NCBI GenBank assembly: GCA_964019055.1
Contig: OZ025208.1
Coordinates: forward strand, 16,419,457-16,483,456
DNA: 64,000 nucleotides
Origin: Anthopleura xanthogrammica
Taxonomy: Eukaryota > Cnidaria > Anthozoa > Actiniaria > Actiniidae
Reading direction: 5' to 3'
Shown here: positions 39,198-49,300 of the stretch, piece after piece
How positions within the stretch are numbered: the stretch's first letter is position 1
How the letters are laid out: the number at the start of each line of letters is the position of its first letter
Program-made: the position numbers and the translations under genes
Notes under the pieces: generated by a model
The model's input: the letters and a program-made list of their open reading frames with translations, nothing else
Databases searched by the model: none
What the model was told of the DNA's origin: nothing

Positions 39198-42100
39198 ATG
39201 GATCAAGGAGAAACAGTGGTACTCAATGCTACAGGAATTCAACAGAACAGTAACAGATGTCCTTGGGGGAAGACGCCAATAGTAGCTCCATGTTCGCTGT
39301 CTTCGGTTATAGACGAAGAAATGGCGAGAGATTTGCAGCAGAAAGAAGAAGACTTAGCTTTACAACACAGTCTTGCTGTAGAACTACCAGTTGCTGGTAA
39401 AAAATAACTATTTTTTGAATTGTTAACAGCCTTCAAAGACGAATTTATCCTTTAACCATTCTTATCAGTAATTTTTATTCTACTATTAAACCCCCTTGAT
39501 CATTTTGAAACTTTTCCACCATATTTCTGTTCACTCTAATGATAAGCTCAACTACTATTGTTGTATTTAGAATTAGGAGCGTGTAGTTCTGATGTAGAGA
39601 ACGATCTAATGCTGGCTCAGATGCTCCAGAATGAGTTTGATAAGGAGAACGATCATTATGTTAATATCTGTGAACAGAAGTACAATGGAAATAGCAAAGG
39701 TATGCAGTACTTCTTATGATAACAAATACTGGTACTGCTGACAAAGTTATGGGCTGGGCTAGGATTGCCATTTTTGATGATTGCATACCAAGAATGCCAA
39801 GTGGAAGACTGATTGTACACTTTATATAGAATATATTTATAAATATATTATAAATATATTATAAATATATTATAAATATATTATAAATATATTATAAATA
39901 TATTATAAATATATATAATATATTAATTTTATAATCAACATGATCATTACATTGATCAGAACATTGTTATCATCATATTTTCATTGCTTAATCACTGTCA
40001 TCATTATTGTCCACCACCATCAGGTAAGCACGTACTAAAGTTATGACCAGTCGGCAGATGTCGGATGACAATTGGCCAATGCACAGTGACTACAACATGT
40101 AGCTTGACCAACAAATGGCAGACACATCAGCAACAATTCACCAACACTCACTCATATTTACAAAATATTTTCATTCAGTTGTATTTGTATCAAATTGTTT
40201 TTGTTTTCCTAAATAGTTTCACTGAGCTTTGACAACTACCGCAGCATTCACTCAATGATGAAAGATGATTCTAGTTCTTCTGATGAGCAGGAAGCATTTG
40301 ATGATGATCTAGGTAAGAACTATAACTCTATTGAAGTTAAATTATAATCCAAGGTAAATTAAATGAATACATTGGTTTTAGTTACTCTGCGAAGTAACAC
40401 TATTAGGGATATGTACACACTAGCAGCCATTGCATATCTCCTCAGACCCTCCCACCCCTTGGGAATACCAATCCCCTTCCATGAGGGACGTATGGATATT
40501 TTTTTGGAACTACACAATATACGTACCTCTTCAGATCCTCCCCGAGTCCCTTAACTTTTTAGGAATTCCAGTTCCCTATCAAGGGTTGTATTACTTGCCA
40601 GTGCTTCTTGATATCAAATGACTGATTTGATTTTGTTACAACTCTTTTCTACTGACCAGATACACCACCACCACCTGACCCTGACAAGAGCAAGATAAGT
40701 GGTAAACCAAAAGGAACTAAGAAACAGATTACCACCAAACATGATGCTGTTATCTGTGGGAGGAAGAATGTTAGAAGCTTAGAAAAGGTGAAACTTTACA
40801 CTTTATGAATGAATGAATGGATGAATGAATAAGTGAATGAATCAATAGATGAATGAATGAATGAATGAATAAGTGAATGAATGAATAAATGAATGAATGA
40901 ATGAATGAATAAGTGAATGAATGAATGAATGAATAAATGAATGAATGAATGAGTAAGTGAATGAATGAATAGATGAATGAATGAATGAATAAGTGAATGA
41001 ATGAATGAATGAATTAATAAATGAATGAATGAATGAATGAATAAGTGAATGAATGAATAGATGAATGAATGAATGAATGAGTAAGTGAATGAATGAATAG
41101 ATGAATGAATGAATGAATGAATGAATAAGTGAATGAATGAATGAATGAATAAGTGAATGAGTGAGTGAATGAATCACTTCGCTTCACACTTCACAATGAA
41201 TGAGTGAATGATTGAATGAATGAATAATTGATGAAGAGTGAATGAAAAGTGAGAGAATCCTGGACATATTTATTGGGACAAACACAAATTTGGTATACAT
41301 TTTAACAACTGTTACCAAAAATAATGGTTTTTCTTTTCCCTGCGTTGTCTCGCAATCCTCCCCACTGCCACTCAGGACTCCATTCTTTCCTTAACAAAAG
41401 TGATATTACATTGACAATTGTGTGCTTTTCATTGTAGTTTCCACCAGGGTTTGCTGCAGGAGATTTGGGGAGCAAACAGCTTGATCTCAAGCTCTCCAAC
41501 CATGTCTACAACAACTTGAAGCAACACTCATACAAAGAGGAGAGACAGAGTCATAGGCTGCACGAGAAGAAAGAACACTCAACCCATGTGAGTAGCATGT
41601 TCACACTAATTAAGTGGGAGAACCTGGAGAAAAGCCCTACTCACGTGATGCCTAGTCCCAGAATTGAACCCAATACCCCATGATAAGAGAGGCGAGTGCA
41701 GTATCGCTACGTCACCCTTGATTCCCACAACCAATAAAAACTTGATAAGAAAAGTTTTCAGTGATCAACAGTTTCTTTAACAGTAGAAGCCTGTCCTGTC
41801 TTGCTATCAATCTAAAGGTCCTGTTACACTGTGGTATTTTTTTAGCAACTTGTCTCGCAATGCTAGAAAATTTAGCATTACAGTTTGCCGAGATGAGGTG
41901 TTACACTACAATTTGATCTCATCAACTTCCAATGACTTGAAACATATGCCTTAAAGACAAGTTGCTGGAGGGGTGATACACTGTGCAATGCATTACCAAA
42001 AGTAGAACTGAGTTCTACTTCTTGCAATGCTACGAGCAACAACAAAAAAAATTGTGAGACAACCCCTGTCACACTGTGCAATTCTCCAGCAACTTGTCTC

Positions 42101-45100
42101 ACAACAGCGTTGCAAGACAAGTTGCTGGGAAAATTACACAGTGTAACAGAGCCTTAACACTAAAACTTTTGCAACAGACATGAAATTGTTGCTGTTAAAT
42201 ACTCATCCTGAATGAGAGATCTTTCTGTTCTTTTTTAAACAGGAGCAAGCCTTGGATCCCAAGACACGCCTTCTGTTGTACAAATTGGTGAATAATGAAA
42301 CACTGGAGAATGTGAATGGGTGTATTAGCACCGGCAAGGAAGCTTGTGTGTTTCATGCTAATGGAGGAAGGTTAGTATATTGGTATACTTTATAGGATGG
42401 CCCTTTTCTGAGATTGCAGACAAGGTGCATTATAGCCCAGCTTTGGTACAAGCATCTTTTGTTAATCTTGCATCATATGGTGTTGTTTTTACCCAAGCTA
42501 GACCACAATGCATCATGTTGATTTAAGTCAGGGCATGGTTAACTCACAGATCAAACCCTGAAACAACCTCTGGGCTGATCTAAGTCAGGGTATGGCTTAC
42601 TCACAGATGGAACCCTGAAACAACCACTGGGCTTATGTAAGTCAGGGCATGGCTAACTCACAGATTGAAACCTGAAACAACCTTTGGGCTGATCTAATTC
42701 AGGGCATGGCTAACTTACAGGTCAAACTGGAATATTGTGTGTTTTCTGGAGGGATGAAAACTGGAAAACCCAGGGAAAAACTCTCACCTGACACCCTAGA
42801 GGTGAGTGACAAGTGCATTACCACTAACTACACCACCATTGATTACAACGTTACAACTGATACTCCAATCAGTTCTTTATGGATTTTTATTTTCATAGAA
42901 AGGAGAATGGTGAAGAACTCCCTTCAGAATGTGCCATCAAGGTCTTCAAGACAACTCTAAATGAGTTCAGAACAAGAGAGAGGTACATCAAAGATGACCA
43001 CAGATTCAGAGACAGGTTTAGCAAGCAGAATCCCAGGAAGGTGATCCGTCTCTGGGCAGAGAAAGAGATGTGTAACTTGAGCAGGTAAGACTAATGAACC
43101 TAAACTGCCTCCTGGTTGATCATGACTCAGTTGGTTGGGCCCTGGCCTGTGGTGTGGGAGTTCATGGGTTCGAGCCGTGGCCAGAGCCACACTCAGGATC
43201 TTAGAATATTGAAGTAAAAGTTGCTGCCTTTCCTCTAAAAATATATGCGAATGGTTAGACCTTCGCAGTGATTAATTAAAAATAAAAGAAGGTGAGAAAT
43301 TCGGGATGCGCACTGAAAACGATTCTTAAACTTTGAACTGGCTTATAGGACTCACATTGGTGAGAGGCAAACCAGTTTTACCAAACTTCTTCTTATAGTT
43401 TCTCGTTAACTTCTAGGATGCAAAAGGCAGGTATTTCCTGCCCCAGTGTAGTTCTACTCAAGAAACAAATCCTGGTAATGAGCTTTGTAGGAAGGGACAT
43501 GAAAGCTGCTCCCAAGCTAAAAGATGCTGTCCTGTCTTCAAGCCAACTGAAAACAGCTTATGAACAGTGTATTGAGGTACAGTAACAATACATCCCTTGC
43601 AGCACTTCAGATTGCAGCTCAATTTGAAGGACAAAACAATAGGTTTCCAACTCTCAGGAGATTGAACATTTTTTTTGGTTTTGTCCAGCTCCAAATTGAG
43701 CTGCTTTGACATCACACGCAACAGGTCTATTAACTTTCATGTTGACCTGTCAGAGTATATATTGTGAGCCTGAGAAGTTAATTTCAGGAGTATCTTGTTA
43801 AAACTGTTTGATATCATAGTGAACTATGAAACCCCCAAATCAGTGTTTGTAGAGTGTCTGTATGTCGTAGGTATAATTTTAAATTACAGTAGCTTTTCCA
43901 AGGTTGAGAAAAAACCTGGGTTGAGTTGGCATTGCCGTGCATTGTGGGACGACTGTTTTAGTGGACGAAATATATGCCATCTTGGAAATATTTCTCCTAA
44001 GAAGTCACACAATGCACTGCAATCCCAACTTGACTCAGTTCTTTCCTCAACCTTGGAATGACTAATAGTGTTGGTAGTTTGCGCATGTGGGATTCGGTGC
44101 CTGAACTGGGTCTAACTGCTGTGCCTCTAAGGGAAGTTGAAGCATATCATATCACAATTTATATCTATATTTATCACATTCTATTTAGCTATCGGATTCA
44201 TATAATTTAGTGTTTTCAATTTTTTTCATTCTTCTCTTTATATTTATATATTATTGTCAGTAATTGTAAATTAACTCTGAAAATCCCCATGGGGAGGGGT
44301 TAATAAAATGTATTGTATTGTATTGTATAGGTTGAAAGTAGGTTAATGGTGGGTCAGTGTCGGTAGGGTATTATTTAGTTGCAGTTACAATCATGGGATG
44401 AAATAGGCTAGCATAGCTAACAAGCATATTATTGTTTTAGATGATGTGTACTATGTATCAAAAATGCAAGCTTGTTCATGCCGATCTGAGTGAATACAAC
44501 ATGTTATGGCATGATAACCGTGTCTGGTTCATTGACGTTAGCCAAGCTGTTGAGCCCATCCATCCACATGCCTTGGAATTCTTGTACCGTGATTGTACTA
44601 ACGTCATAGACTTCTTCAAGAAGAGAGGAAACCAACAGGTCATGTCTGTCCCTCAGCTGTTTCTGAAAGTATCTGGTCTTGATATACCAATGTGCGAGGA
44701 AGACCTCTTCTTCAGAAAGGTTCGTTGAACATCTTTCATAGTAGATTTTAAAAAAGGTCTCATTTAACCCAGTTGCAGTATAATTTATAGTATTTAGTAA
44801 CAGCCAGAGTTGAGGAGTGTATACAAATGAACAATACGAACTGCTTTAGAATTCCAAGGGTTTTGTTGTCAGTGCCTAATATTTTACACACAATCGCGGC
44901 TAACTCTGAGCAATAGAGAACTTGAAACAGGAGCTTTAAACTCAGGAGGGGCTGGTGCATTTTGATTTTCACTTTCCCAATTTTTTGTGAACCCTACCCC
45001 TAAAGTGCCCGTTGTCTCTCTTAGCCCTGTCCTTTGTAGGGCTCCTCCATCGCAGACGTTCTTAGGGTCGTCACGTCTCTGCGTGACGACCCTAAGAGCG

Positions 45101-45363
45101 TCTGCATAGGAGGCTATGTCCTTTGTGGAGCATAAAAAATGCTAACCTCTCTATTTCCACCAGAAACCCCCCTGTAAATAATGACTGGTACCTCGGAAAT
45201 GACGATGGGATAATTGTTTTTCTAGGTTCAGTCTTATGAGAGATACGAGATGACCATTTGTGGGCGTAAGAATGACCAGCCTTATGAGTTTGACTATTTC
45301 TTCAACAAGACTTTAAGTGGTGGATCTGATGAGAATGTTTCAGATGACTCTGCAGATGAATGA
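39198..45363 (+). CDS. RIOK3: RIO-family atypical serine kinase RIOK3, complete
   Basis: Ten exons, all in phase: 39198-39396, 39571-39699, 40217-40312, 40660-40787, 41438-41587, 42243-42370, 42899-43084, 43417-43576, 44441-44719, 45226-45363 (530 aa; human RIOK3 is 519). The N-terminal part carries the RIOK3 signature CPWGKTPIVAPCSLSSVIDE and a second short motif NDLMLAQMLQ. The kinase has the P-loop STGKEACVFHA (from residue 263), ATP-binding Lys291 (ECAIKVFK), catalytic Asp407 in HADLSEYN and metal-binding Asp424 in FIDVSQ. All catalytic residues are intact. Known role of the family: cytoplasmic maturation of the 40S ribosomal subunit; in vertebrates also RNA-sensing innate signalling. Introns hold a TGAA array (intron 4), a Harbinger-like MITE (intron 5), SINE 57-bp units (intron 6), a tRNA-like SINE (intron 7) and a family C MITE (intron 8). 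Confidence 0.96.
39828..39915. repeat. 11-bp AT minisatellite in RIOK3 intron 2
   Basis: About seven perfect copies of AAATATATTAT in tandem. Confidence 0.85.
40806..41256. repeat. TGAA array in RIOK3 intron 4
   Basis: (TGAA)n interspersed with AATAAGTGAATGAATGAA and AATAGATGAATGAATGAA variants. These give a higher-order period of several tens of bases. It starts 18 bp after the exon 4 donor. It is independent of, but the same motif as, the arrays at 33.5 and 48.3 kb. Confidence 0.9.
41600..41715 (-). mobile_element. tRNA-derived SINE head, antisense
   Basis: On the minus strand: GTGACGTAGCGATACTGCAC (A-box-like), CTCGCCTCTCTTATCATGG, a B-box GGGTTCAATTCTGGG, then CTTTTCTCCAGGTTCTCCCA. It is a partial copy lying just after RIOK3 exon 5. 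Confidence 0.65.
41816..42154. mobile_element. Harbinger-like MITE (family G)
   Basis: Inverted ends AGGTCCTGTTACACTGTG and CACAGTGTAACAGAGCCT, flanked on both sides by TAA (41813-41815 and 42155-42157). This is the 3-bp TWA target duplication typical of PIF/Harbinger. The inner part repeats CAACTTGTCTCGCAATGC-type words in both orientations. It is non-coding and lies in RIOK3 intron 5. Confidence 0.75.
42520..42850 (-). mobile_element. SINE with about 3.6 tail units of 57 bp, antisense
   Basis: Four imperfect 57-bp units (CTGATCTAAGTCAGGGCATG, GCTAACTCACAGATTGAACC, CTGAAACAACCTCTGGG) run from 42520 to about 42727. They are followed by the SINE body (GGAGGGATGAAAACTGGAAA) and a degenerate tRNA-like head to about 42850. 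Read on the minus strand the order is head, body, tail array. It lies in RIOK3 intron 6. Confidence 0.75.
43118..43210 (+). mobile_element. Second tRNA-like SINE family (fragment)
   Basis: ACTCAGTTGGTTGGGCCC resembles an A-box and GGGTTCGAGCCGTGG is an excellent B-box, 40-50 bp apart, as in a tRNA promoter. The sequence cannot form a proper acceptor stem, and it continues into unrelated AT-rich DNA, so it is a tRNA-derived retroelement, not a tRNA gene. RIOK3 intron 7. Confidence 0.5.
43591..43730. mobile_element. MITE family C, copy 2
   Basis: CAGCTCAATTTGAAGGACAA and its complement CCAAATTGAGCTGCTTTGAC are the inner arms; the right end is CAGGTCTA. It lies 15 bp after the donor of RIOK3 exon 8. 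Confidence 0.7.
45038..45118. mobile_element. MITE family F, tight hairpin
   Basis: CGCAGACGTTCTTAGGGTCGTCACG is followed after a four-base loop by CGTGACGACCCTAAGAGCGTCTGC (each arm about 25 nt, one mismatch). The outer arms CTCCTCCAT and ATAGGAGGC are weaker. It is in the last RIOK3 intron, so it is transcribed with RIOK3. Confidence 0.7.
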
Positions 45364-45460
45364 CGACCCACATTTGGAATTGGTTGGTCAAAATGTTGAA
45401 GAGCATGGTTTTTGTAATGTAAAGTGTACTGAATGAAGGAAAAAGACATGAAACAAGGGA

Positions 45461-45466
45461 AATAAA
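45461..45466 (+). terminator. RIOK3 poly(A) signal
   Basis: AATAAA 98 bp after the stop codon, giving a short 3' UTR. Confidence 0.6.
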
Positions 45467-45594
45467 TATCTGAAGAAAATTATCATGACTTGAGTTTTTG
45501 ATAATAATATGGGTAAAATCATTTGAGTCAAATACATCCTATTTTCATAAGTCCTGTCAACCTTTAAATTTTATTGAACTGACTAGGAAACAAT

Positions 45595-46035
45595 TAACCT
45601 CTGGGCTAATCTAAGTCAGGACATGGCTAACTCACAGATTGAACCCTGAAACAACCTAGGGTTGATCTAAGTCAGGACATGGCTAACTCACAGATTGAAC
45701 CCTGAAACAACCTCTGGGCTAATCTAAGTCAGGGCATGGCTAACTCACAGATTGAACCCTGAAACAACCTCTGGGCTGATCTTAGTCAGGGCACGGCTAA
45801 CTCACAGACTGAACCCTGGCACAACCTCTGGGCTGATCTAAGTCAGGGCACGGCTAACTCACAGACTGAACCCTGGAACAACCTCTGGGCTGATCTAAGT
45901 CAGGGCACGTCTAACTCACAGATGGAATTGGAATTTAGCTTGTTAGGTTTCATTATAGGAAAAATGGAGTTCTGGAATCAAACCTGATTCCCTAAGGTGA
46001 GTGTACTACTGCTACATATACACCATCCTTGATTC
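45595..46035 (-). mobile_element. SINE with about 5.8 tail units of 57 bp, antisense
   Basis: The clearest 57-bp array: units repeat without gaps from about 45598 to 45926, differing at a few positions (CATGGC/CACGGC; GAAACA/GGCACA). They are followed by AATTGGAATTTAGCTTGTTA and, on the minus strand, a head with the B-box GGTTTGATTCC and an A-box-like GGTGTATATGTAGCAGTAG. It lies between the convergent RIOK3 and cathepsin B 3' ends. Confidence 0.8.
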
Positions 46036-46299
46036 TCTTCAACTTGGTTCAACTGTATAGAGAAGGATCTAGAGAGATGTCTAGATATGAAATAGTTATT
46101 TCAAATGTACTTATTATTAGCTGAAAGCATAGAAGAAGAGCATACCATAATTTTTAAATTGATAGAAAAATATTTTTATTCCATTATAAAAATTATGACA
46201 TTTTTTTTTTGTTTTTTTTACAAGTATTATTTTGCTACTTTCTTATGCTATTTGGTTTGCAACACTAAAAAAATGCATAGGAAATGACCTACATATTAA

Positions 46300-46305
46300 T
46301 TTATT
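46300..46305 (-). terminator. Cathepsin B poly(A) signal
   Basis: AATAAA on the minus strand, about 80 bp beyond the cathepsin B stop codon. It faces the RIOK3 3' end; the two genes converge with about 0.8 kb between their signals. Confidence 0.5.
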
Positions 46306-46385
46306 TTTATGAATAATCATTACTACACTCGGCATGAGAGAAACTGAGTCTCAGCCAGCTGAAAGATTATGTTGTATGGGAAGGT

Positions 46386-49300
46386 TTAGCTGAACTTTGG
46401 CATGCCGCCAACAACTCCAGACTCTATTCCACACTCGTCACTGCCTCTCAGAATCTTGAAGAAACCTTAAAGAAAGACCATTAATAAAATGTCAATAATG
46501 CTAGGCAACTAAGAATTGGTTCTTCTGTGCATAATTAAGGTATTTTCTGTTGTTTTCTGCATGTTATATCCAGCTGTACGAAAGACTAAGTGCGAAAAGG
46601 ATTGTTGTCATAATTCGAGCAGCTCTTCCCAAGTCTTAAAAGTCCTATATCTCGTGGAATTCAAGAAGGTGGATGGCAAAGATTTGCTTCACTTTTTCAT
46701 GCATCACAAGAGGTGGTTACCGGTGGTTGATCACCATTTCCCTGCTGACTATTTCATGATCAAATGGATAATTGTTAATATTAACCTAGTGCAGAACATA
46801 TAGCCACCTATTTTGTCAAGACAGCCTCATACTTTAGAAATAACTGAAACCTCTGCATCATGTATACTTAGACTTTTTTCTCTAAAATTTTGGAAAAAAT
46901 CCAAAAAACCGCTGAAGCAAAAAAGGGTAATTTTTTGCAATTTTCTAGCTAGACATTTGCCTAAAAAGTGGGGGCCAACTCCTGTTTGTCTGTCTGTCCA
47001 GTAACCAAAGGATTTTGTTAGGAGGGCCAGTCCCCCTGCTTCCGCCACCCCTATGATGTACGTGATGATGATTATTATACATATATGTGTAGAATGATGG
47101 TAGTGATGATGACTACTCTGGTGAGGATCAATAATATAATATAGTAACACCCTATACTAGCTAGTGTAAATACCTTTATCACCCCAGTCAGGGTTCCAGG
47201 AGTTAGCTACCAGCCAATATGGTGTGCCACTTTCTACTCCCCATCCAAGGATCTTTATAGCATGGCCACCTAGTGCTCCACCAGTTTTGTGTTGGTAGAC
47301 ACCTTAAAAGATAAAGAAAATTGAAAACTTATGCACATTGTTCCTTGGTTTTTATTTTACAAAATCCAAATGACAAACTAGCTATATATAGTCAGAAAAA
47401 TGTGCTACTGAGAACATAAAGAAACCCTGGAACTAAAAAAAGTATGTCCTTGTTTTTACAAGGGTAGCATAATAATAGCCAGTGGCTAACAAACCAGTGT
47501 GGCACTTGTTCCATGATCAAATTGAAGTTTAGAAGTGCTTTTTGAGGAGGAAGGAAAACTGGAGAACTCAGAGAAAACCCATCAAACCACAGGAGAGACC
47601 CAACTAGAAACTCTACTTAAATATGACACTAAGCCCGGCAGAAATTAAACCCTGGTCACATTGATGAGAGGCGAGTGCTCTCACTGCCACGCCACCCATG
47701 CTTCCCTCAGGGTCTGGCCTTTACTAATGATTTCTAAATGGGTTGATTGAGGGATGAGTATGGAGATCAAAGGAGTTGGAAATTGGCGCAATGTGTGCCT
47801 TAAAGGGGACCTTTTGCTTTATTGTACAGCACCAGCCTACAGGCAAAATCTCAAAATAAAAACTGAAACCACTTGATTTTTGCACTGACTCACCACTCCT
47901 GTAGGTTGGAAAGTCAGCGTAGACAGTGAAAGCTCCTTCAACTGGGCCATTGGTCATGATCTCTTTCTGGATCTCACTTGGGACACTTCTGACAGAATAA
48001 GCACTCGTTCCATGACGCTTGTCATTGGGGTAGGTAACATTGTATCCTACAAATAAGAATATAATTAAGATCCAGTCTTTTAGCAACAGATTTAGTAACT
48101 GGGCATGATCTAGGATCCACCACTGAGTAAGGATGAACAAGATGTCTGACATACATGTTTGCTTTTTAAAGTTGACAGTTAATATACTAGATATCAAAGA
48201 TGTATACTGAACTGATTTTTTTGGATACTAGTCCTTTGTCAGAGTGTCCTGGTACAAGTCCTGGTACACACATATATAATACATTAACAAATAAACGAAC
48301 AAAATGAATGAATGTATAAATGAATGAATGAATGAATGAATGAATGAATGGATGGATGTATGAATGGGTGGATGAATGAATGGATGGATGGATGGATGGA
48401 TGAATGGATGGATGGATGAATGGATGGATGGATGGATGAATGAATAAAGAATGAGAATGAATGGATGAATGAATAAAGAATGAGAATGGATGAATGAATG
48501 AATGGATGAATGAATAAAGAATGAGAATGGATGAATGAATGAATGGATGGGTGAATGAATGAATAAATGACAGAAACCAACCTGCTTCACATTTGTTTTT
48601 GCACTCTGGTGTCGGCTGGATTCCTTTGCATGGTTGAAGCTTGCCCTTAACATGATGGTCACATTTAGCGATGAGGTATGGTTGACAACCCTCGTGTGTG
48701 CCGTACTGTCCACCTGTTACAATGCCAGTGCCTTTCCAATATTCCCTGTCAATTATTGCAAGCCCCTTGTTAGATGGCATGTAAATGTACATTCATAATG
48801 AAGGGAAAGATTGCTCAGTTACAGCTAGATGCTAATGTCTAATCAGGGTTGGATTTAGGATTTGTTTTCGGGGGATGCACCATTTATGATCAGGACATTC
48901 ACAAAATCAAGGACCAATAACACAGTAGATATCAGCTCACGGGGAGGGGGGGTGCACCCCTCCCATAGGTCCACCCCTACTAATTCAACAACATATCCAA
49001 CTGAAATCTCTACTTAAACTGAATGATTGACTCACCAAGCAGCTTCAGGGTAACCTCCATTACAACTAAAAGAAAAAGAAAATGCATCATAATTAATTTT
49101 TATTAGCAGTCTTCATGCATAGCCCTGCATTCTTCCAAAACATCTACATCCCTCCACCCCTCCCCTCTAAATCTGGTCCCACAACAGTGGCGAATCCGGT
49201 GGAATTGTCGCAGGGGTCCAGACCCCCCTGTCATGTATCTGAGGTTCAATTGATTGTTTTATCCTATAATTCAGTTTTGCTGTGCATGTACAATGATGGG

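Noticed and set aside
43118..43210. tRNA gene
   Set aside because: A- and B-box-like words are present, but no paired acceptor stem or cloverleaf can be drawn; better read as a tRNA-derived SINE fragment.
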